From positions 186,001-250,000 of the forward strand of contig JBDWSF010000016.1 in NCBI GenBank assembly GCA_039985655.1: a stretch of 64,000 nucleotides of DNA, in the 5' to 3' direction. A model generated the notes under the pieces. It was not told the origin of the DNA. It saw only the letters and a list, made by a program, of their open reading frames with translations, and searched no databases. This document shows positions 59,993 through 64,000 of this stretch, piece by piece. Position 1 is the first letter of the stretch. Each line of letters begins with the position of its first letter. The stretch comes from Postechiella sp039985655. Lineage in GTDB: Bacteria; Bacteroidota; Bacteroidia; Flavobacteriales; Flavobacteriaceae. The translations under genes and the position numbers were made by a program.

Positions 59993-61453
59993 CTATTTGT
60001 TTTTCAACACTTGTTTTAATTCATTCTTTTCTAAAATAAAAATGATTCCCAAAAATACTAAAACTAGTCCTGTTGCCACATAATAGTTTCCTCTAAAGGT
60101 ATCAATAAACGATATAAAACTTAATACCGATGCTAAAGCTAAATAAAACAACACGCTTTTAGTATTATATGGGACTTCGTAATGTTTTTTTCCTAAAAAA
60201 TAAGATATAACCATCATGCTACCATATGCTGCTAATGTTGCCCATGCAGATGCCATAAAACCAATTATCGGTATCATTATTATGTTAGATAATATGGTGA
60301 TTACAGCTCCGAATATAGAAATATACATACCATAACGCGTTTTATCTGTTAACTTATACCAAATGGAAAGGTTGTTATATATGCCTAAGCATAAATTTGC
60401 TAAAAGAATAATAGGAACAATTTTTAAAGCTTCGAAATACTCTTCTCTTCCTAATAAAATACCAGCAAATAAATCGATATAGCAAACAATAACTAGCATA
60501 AATATGGCGCCTAAAATAGTAAACCACTTTAGTATGGTTGCATAATTTTTCTTTGCGTTTTTCTCTTTCGCATGGTTGAAAAAGAAAGGTTCGGCACCCA
60601 ATCGAAACGCCATAATATAAAGTGTCATAAAAACACCCAATTTATAACAACCCGCATAAATTCCCATTTCTTTATCACCTATTAAGTCGCCTAAAAACAA
60701 CTTATCGATGTTCTCGTTTGTAACATAGGCTAAACTTCCAATCATTATTGGAATACTATAAGTAAGCAGCTTTTTTAATACTGGAATATGTATCGTCCAT
60801 TTAATTTTAAAGAGAATAGGTGATAACGGAATTAAGGTTAATAGGCTTGCGGTTACATTGGCCAGAAAGATAAAAATCACTTCTGGTTTTAAGTTATTGT
60901 AAAATCTAAATGACTCGGGCAACATAGAGTCTGACACATAACCATTTGGAATTAACCATAAGAATAGAATATTTAAAAACGCAAATACGGCAATATTAAA
61001 TATTTTAATTGCTGTAAATCGAATGGGTCTATTGGTTACTCTTAAATAGGCAAAAGGAATAACAACAATAGTATCCAAAAACACCGTCCAAATTAAAATT
61101 TTAACATGTAATACGTTTTCAAAACTGAAGAAATTAGTAATATTTTCGGCACAAAGCAGTCCAATGATTAAAAATAATGTAGTTGTAATTAATAAAGAAA
61201 TAAATGATGTAGATATCACTTTACCTTTCTCTTGTTCTTTACTGAAAAAGCGAAAAAAAGCAGTTTCTAATCCGTATGTGAGTAATGCATTTAAGTAAGC
61301 TGCATATACGTAATAATCTGTATTTACGGCATACTTCTCGGCACCAAAAACACTTGTATGTAATTTTACTAAGCCAATATTAATTGCTCTGGGTAAAATG
61401 GCCGCAATTCCATAAATTATAGTGTCTTTAAAGAACTTCTTTAACGTGCTCAA
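59993..61453 (-). CDS. Polysaccharide flippase-type membrane protein (MATE/MOP)
   Basis: 486 residues with about 12-14 transmembrane segments (for example FISLLITTTLFLIIGLLCAE, VIFIFLANVTASLLTLIPLS, PIILLANLCLGIYNNLSIWY). The pattern, including the INIGLVKLHTSVFGAEKYAV start and the ENIDKLFLGDLIGDKEMGIY loop, fits the MOP exporter family that flips lipid-linked oligosaccharides. First gene of the minus-strand envelope operon. Confidence 0.88.
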   Translation of the reverse strand: MSTLKKFFKDTIIYGIAAILPRAINIGLVKLHTSVFGAEKYAVNTDYYVYAAYLNALLTYGLETAFFRFFSKEQEKGKVISTSFISLLITTTLFLIIGLLCAENITNFFSFENVLHVKILIWTVFLDTIVVIPFAYLRVTNRPIRFTAIKIFNIAVFAFLNILFLWLIPNGYVSDSMLPESFRFYNNLKPEVIFIFLANVTASLLTLIPLSPILFKIKWTIHIPVLKKLLTYSIPIMIGSLAYVTNENIDKLFLGDLIGDKEMGIYAGCYKLGVFMTLYIMAFRLGAEPFFFNHAKEKNAKKNYATILKWFTILGAIFMLVIVCYIDLFAGILLGREEYFEALKIVPIILLANLCLGIYNNLSIWYKLTDKTRYGMYISIFGAVITILSNIIMIPIIGFMASAWATLAAYGSMMVISYFLGKKHYEVPYNTKSVLFYLALASVLSFISFIDTFRGNYYVATGLVLVFLGIIFILEKNELKQVLKNK

Positions 61454-61500
61454 ATTCGGTTTTTTATTGCGTTAAAAATACGTTTTTAGCCAATGTAAAC

Positions 61501-61531
61501 CAAAGATATATTATTACGAATTATAGCGCAA
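61501..61531 (-). promoter_or_regulatory. Promoter of the envelope operon
   Basis: On the minus strand TATCTTTG (61501-61508) matches TAnnTTTG, with TTG 20 bases upstream (61529-61531). It would drive flippase-dut-nucleotidyltransferase and onward. Confidence 0.55.
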
Positions 61532-61720
61532 TTTACGAGTAAAGGGTTAATGCCTAATTTTTGAAATCGACTATAGGTATTATAGAGGCATAAAGCACTT
61601 TATTTTCGATTTAACGCTATGTGTTTCTTCTACAGAATTGGCATAAGATAGATAAACAAAAAAGCTGCTGTTTTAAAACCCAAAGAACAAATGTGTAAAG
61701 GGAAGTATCAGTCGGAAAAA

Positions 61721-62857
61721 TCATCCCATCACACTACTCAGTTTAAACATTGGTAAATACATAGCTATCAAAATAACGCCTACTAAAACACCAACTATTA
61801 AAATAATAAAAGGTTCCATAATGGTCGATAGCATTTTAGATTGCTGTTGCACTTGTGTATTGTATTGCTTGTTGAGTCTATCAAAAATATACTCGGTTTG
61901 ATTGGTTTCTTCTGCTACTTTTACAAGTGCAATCATTTTATCGTCAAATAATTTATGATAACTTAAGCTTTGACTTAGTGATTCTCCTTTTAAAATATGC
62001 TGTTCGACGATTTCTAAAGCATGCTGTAACGGGTAAAAATCTATCATTTGTTTTACAAGCTGAATACTATTAACCACTGGTACTTTAGAAGCAGTAAGCA
62101 GAGATACTGCTTGTGTAAATTGAGACAAATAAACGGTCTTCACAAAATTGCCTATAAACGGTAGTTTTAAAATGAGCTTGTCTTTAATTTGTTTAAAGCG
62201 TTTCTTTTTATTTAAAAATGATTTTGAAACTAGTAATGCTATAAATATAAAAAATAGGAGCATCCCATAAGTTTGAATAAATTCAGAAAGACTAATTATA
62301 AATTTAGTAATAGCTGGCAGTTCGACGCCTTGTTGTTTAAATATATCTTGAAACATGGGTACAACATAGGTAAGCATAAACCCAACGACTAAAACGGCAG
62401 TACTTAAAATAATAATGGGATATGTTAATGCACCTATTAAATTTCGACGTTGTTCATTTTTTCTTAAAAAAAAGCTTCCTAACTGTTCTATAACTTGGGC
62501 TAATGTTCCTGTTTCTTCGCCTATCTTAACAGAATGGAATTCATAATTTGTAAATTGCTTATGCTTTTTTAATGCTTCTGAAAGACTTTGACCAGAAACT
62601 ATATCTGAAGAGATTGTATTTAAAATGAACTTATTGGGTTTCTTTTTTTCCGATTTCTCGATAAGCTCTAATCCTGCTTTTAACGAAACACCTGCTTTTA
62701 ACAAGACACTCAATTCAGAATAAAAATCTTCTTTTACTTTGTTAGAAAAGGCATTATTAAATAAGACAATCTCTTTTTTAAGTATAGATTGACTTCCAGT
62801 ATTTATAGTATTTACTGACGCCTGTTTTTTTGCTGTATTATCTAATTGAAATGCCAT
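61721..62857 (-). CDS. Type II secretion/type IV pilus F-type membrane protein
   Basis: 378 residues of the GspF/PilC family. Two GspF repeats: FYSELSVLLKAGVSLKAGLE and VYLSQFTQAVSLLTASKVPV, each followed by a transmembrane segment (LTYPIIILSTAVLVVGFMLT; LLFFIFIALLVS) and a last one at the C-terminus (FIILIVGVLVGVILIAMYLP). It is the inner-membrane platform for a pilus or secretion system; the ATPases are not in the window. Its ATG shares a base with the stop of the upstream pilin-like gene. Confidence 0.93.
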   Translation of the reverse strand: MAFQLDNTAKKQASVNTINTGSQSILKKEIVLFNNAFSNKVKEDFYSELSVLLKAGVSLKAGLELIEKSEKKKPNKFILNTISSDIVSGQSLSEALKKHKQFTNYEFHSVKIGEETGTLAQVIEQLGSFFLRKNEQRRNLIGALTYPIIILSTAVLVVGFMLTYVVPMFQDIFKQQGVELPAITKFIISLSEFIQTYGMLLFFIFIALLVSKSFLNKKKRFKQIKDKLILKLPFIGNFVKTVYLSQFTQAVSLLTASKVPVVNSIQLVKQMIDFYPLQHALEIVEQHILKGESLSQSLSYHKLFDDKMIALVKVAEETNQTEYIFDRLNKQYNTQVQQQSKMLSTIMEPFIILIVGVLVGVILIAMYLPMFKLSSVMG

Positions 62858-63321
62858 TAGTTTAAAAATAAAGTTGCATCATTCTTTTTAAATATAAAAA
62901 GGGGTTGATTCCGAAATGTTTTTGAGGTTTCAAGTTTTATGGCATCTATATTTCCAATCTCGACCTTTTCCCCATCAAAAAAAAATATTTTTCTTTCTAT
63001 ATCAATATTAAATGTATCCAATTTGGTTACAATGTATTTATTTGTAAACACATAGGTTATAGAATCTATTTCTGAAGCAAAAATAAGCGCATCTTCATAG
63101 GGTTTATATCTTACGTCGTTATATCTATTAAAATCTAAACTTAAGGTCTGTTCCAATTTATTCAATTCTGTATTTTTATTAAAATTTATTTGAATACTAT
63201 TCATATGTTTTTGCACCAAAGTCAAAACTGAAAATGCCATTCCAACAATAATACTTGTTAAAATAAGAACCACGATCATCTCGCTTAATGTAAATGCTTG
63301 TATTTTATGTTTAGTTTTCAA
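62857..63321 (-). CDS. Prepilin-like protein (minor pseudopilin)
   Basis: 154 residues starting MKTKHKIQAFTLSEMIVVLI. The short basic leader, A-F-T-L-S-E with Glu at +5 and a hydrophobic helix (MIVVLILTSIIVGMAFSVL) form a type IV prepilin signal, although the residue before the Phe is Ala rather than Gly. The rest has alternating beta segments. It overlaps the preceding gene by 11 bases. Confidence 0.85.
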   Translation of the reverse strand: MKTKHKIQAFTLSEMIVVLILTSIIVGMAFSVLTLVQKHMNSIQINFNKNTELNKLEQTLSLDFNRYNDVRYKPYEDALIFASEIDSITYVFTNKYIVTKLDTFNIDIERKIFFFDGEKVEIGNIDAIKLETSKTFRNQPLFIFKKNDATLFLN

Positions 63322-63643
63322 TAATAGCCTTTGTTATCGTTTTATTAGTCTTACTGTTTATAGCTTCAAGTTCTATACTATTTTTAGTTCCTATTCGCGT
63401 TTTTTCTATACTTATAGACCAAGAATTAATAGTTTCATAATACGGAAGGTTTAATTTTTCATTAGCATACAAATACTCCAATTCATTTATTTGAGCATCA
63501 ATTATCCGCGTATTGTTTTTTATTGAATTCGAAAATAGATTATTTAATATCATACTTGCTATCATAAAAATAACAACTATTAATACTGTAGCCACTAACG
63601 TTTCCATAAGTGTAGATGCTTTAATTTTTCTTAATATAACCAT
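63311..63643 (-). CDS. Prepilin-like protein (minor pseudopilin)
   Basis: 110 residues, start MVILRKIKASTLMETLVATV, with Glu in the +5 region and a long hydrophobic helix (LVATVLIVVIFMIASMIL), as in class III-type prepilins; the cleavage site residue is Ala. A short C-terminal beta region follows. It is shorter than most pseudopilins. It overlaps both neighbours. Confidence 0.8.
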   Translation of the reverse strand: MVILRKIKASTLMETLVATVLIVVIFMIASMILNNLFSNSIKNNTRIIDAQINELEYLYANEKLNLPYYETINSWSISIEKTRIGTKNSIELEAINSKTNKTITKAIIEN

Positions 63644-64000
63644 TTTGCTACACCTTTTTTTGAATTCTTAAATGTTAACCCCATATACTCATAAGGCAAA
63701 CTATGAACTGTTATTGTCCCATTATAAATATGATTTTGATATACTGATCCTGATTGATTAGCGACAAAACCCGAAGTATAAACACTGCCATGAATACGTC
63801 CTAAAAGTTCTAAATTTTTATTACAATAAACCTCTCCTGTAATTGTTGTATTATCGACTATAATAACTTGGGCTTTATAACTTACAGAATCGCCTAAATA
63901 AATCAATACCCCTTTTATTGTTGATTGCTTATTTACTAATATGGAAGGTGGTTGCTTATTCGTTGTTGTACTAAGGAATTGTTCTTTTTCTTTTAAAACT
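63631..64000 (-). CDS. Pilus-locus protein, 5' partial
   Basis: The frame is open to the end of the window; 122 C-terminal residues visible. VLIYLGDSVSYKAQVIIVDN, TTITGEVYCNKNLELLGRIH and GSVYTSGFVANQSGSVYQNH are repeats like those of bactofilins or short beta-helices. Overlap with the next pilin gene places it in the same operon. The start lies outside; a TTG at 63906 is in frame but not needed. Confidence 0.6.
   Translation of the reverse strand, partial: VLKEKEQFLSTTTNKQPPSILVNKQSTIKGVLIYLGDSVSYKAQVIIVDNTTITGEVYCNKNLELLGRIHGSVYTSGFVANQSGSVYQNHIYNGTITVHSLPYEYMGLTFKNSKKGVAKWLY

Overview
This window comes from the chromosome of a member of the Bacteroidota, most likely a marine-type Flavobacteriaceae. 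The evidence is the strong A+T bias, the gliding lipoprotein gene gldH, SusC/TonB-type outer-membrane receptors, many SpII lipoproteins, a SPOR protein with CCDC81-type HU domains, and promoters of the Bacteroidota form (TAnnTTTG at -7, TTG or TTTG about 20 bases upstream) in front of atpD, hemA and others. Almost all of it is ordinary core genome. I see no rRNA, tRNA, CRISPR array, transposase or prophage.

Layout. 1-5.2 kb: the 3' end of a TonB-dependent receptor, an SGNH-hydrolase lipoprotein, then atpD and atpC. 5.2-7.7 kb (minus): umuC, umuD and a GNAT gene, with umuC and umuD separated by a repeat. 8.2-15.8 kb: a secreted carboxypeptidase-regulatory-domain protein, an M28 peptidase, a very large outer-membrane protein (minus), exonuclease III and an OmpA-family lipoprotein. 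16-16.7 kb: two small damaged-looking genes. 16.7-26.9 kb: a haem locus, namely a divergent AraC regulator, then hemA, a hemC-hemD fusion, hemE, hemF and hemB, interleaved with small accessory genes. 26.9-32.6 kb: a tight plus-strand run (CBS/DUF21 protein, ogt, DUF4442, serine hydrolase, PolB-like exonuclease, double ABC ATPase).

33.2-35 kb (minus): scoA and scoB with a four-helix-bundle gene, interrupted by a stop codon, between them. 35-39.4 kb (minus): ricT, gldH and penicillin-binding protein 1A. 39.9-42.4 kb (minus): trhO, trhP and a ferredoxin, which together look like a tRNA U34-hydroxylation cassette. 44-49.5 kb: recA, a lipoprotein, an ECF sigma factor with a membrane-anchored beta-barrel protein that looks like its anti-sigma partner, plsC and a GlsB-type membrane protein. 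49.6-54.9 kb: trpS, dprA, an HU/SPOR protein, a thioesterase and small genes. 54.9-61.5 kb (minus): an envelope operon of flippase, dut, nucleotidyltransferase, TPR protein, DUF4292 lipoprotein and an EnvC-type activator. 61.7-64 kb (minus): a pilus/type II secretion-like locus (GspF-type protein, two prepilin-like proteins and a partial adhesin- or bactofilin-like protein).

The most unusual content is between the genes. At least five unrelated families of short dispersed inverted repeats can be read directly: a GCGTTACCC...CCCTAACGC family with five copies, some carrying other repeats in their loop; a 267-bp element with perfect 19-bp terminal inverted repeats and a shorter relative; a two-hairpin element found both between atpD and atpC and upstream of xth; CCTGC-loop-GCAGG hairpins lying 5-10 bases upstream of three start codons; and ACCTGTCAGG hairpins at gene ends. 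The other points worth following are the trhO-trhP-ferredoxin cassette, a perfect 10-bp dyad between the AraC gene and hemA, and the nonsense-interrupted gene inside the sco operon.
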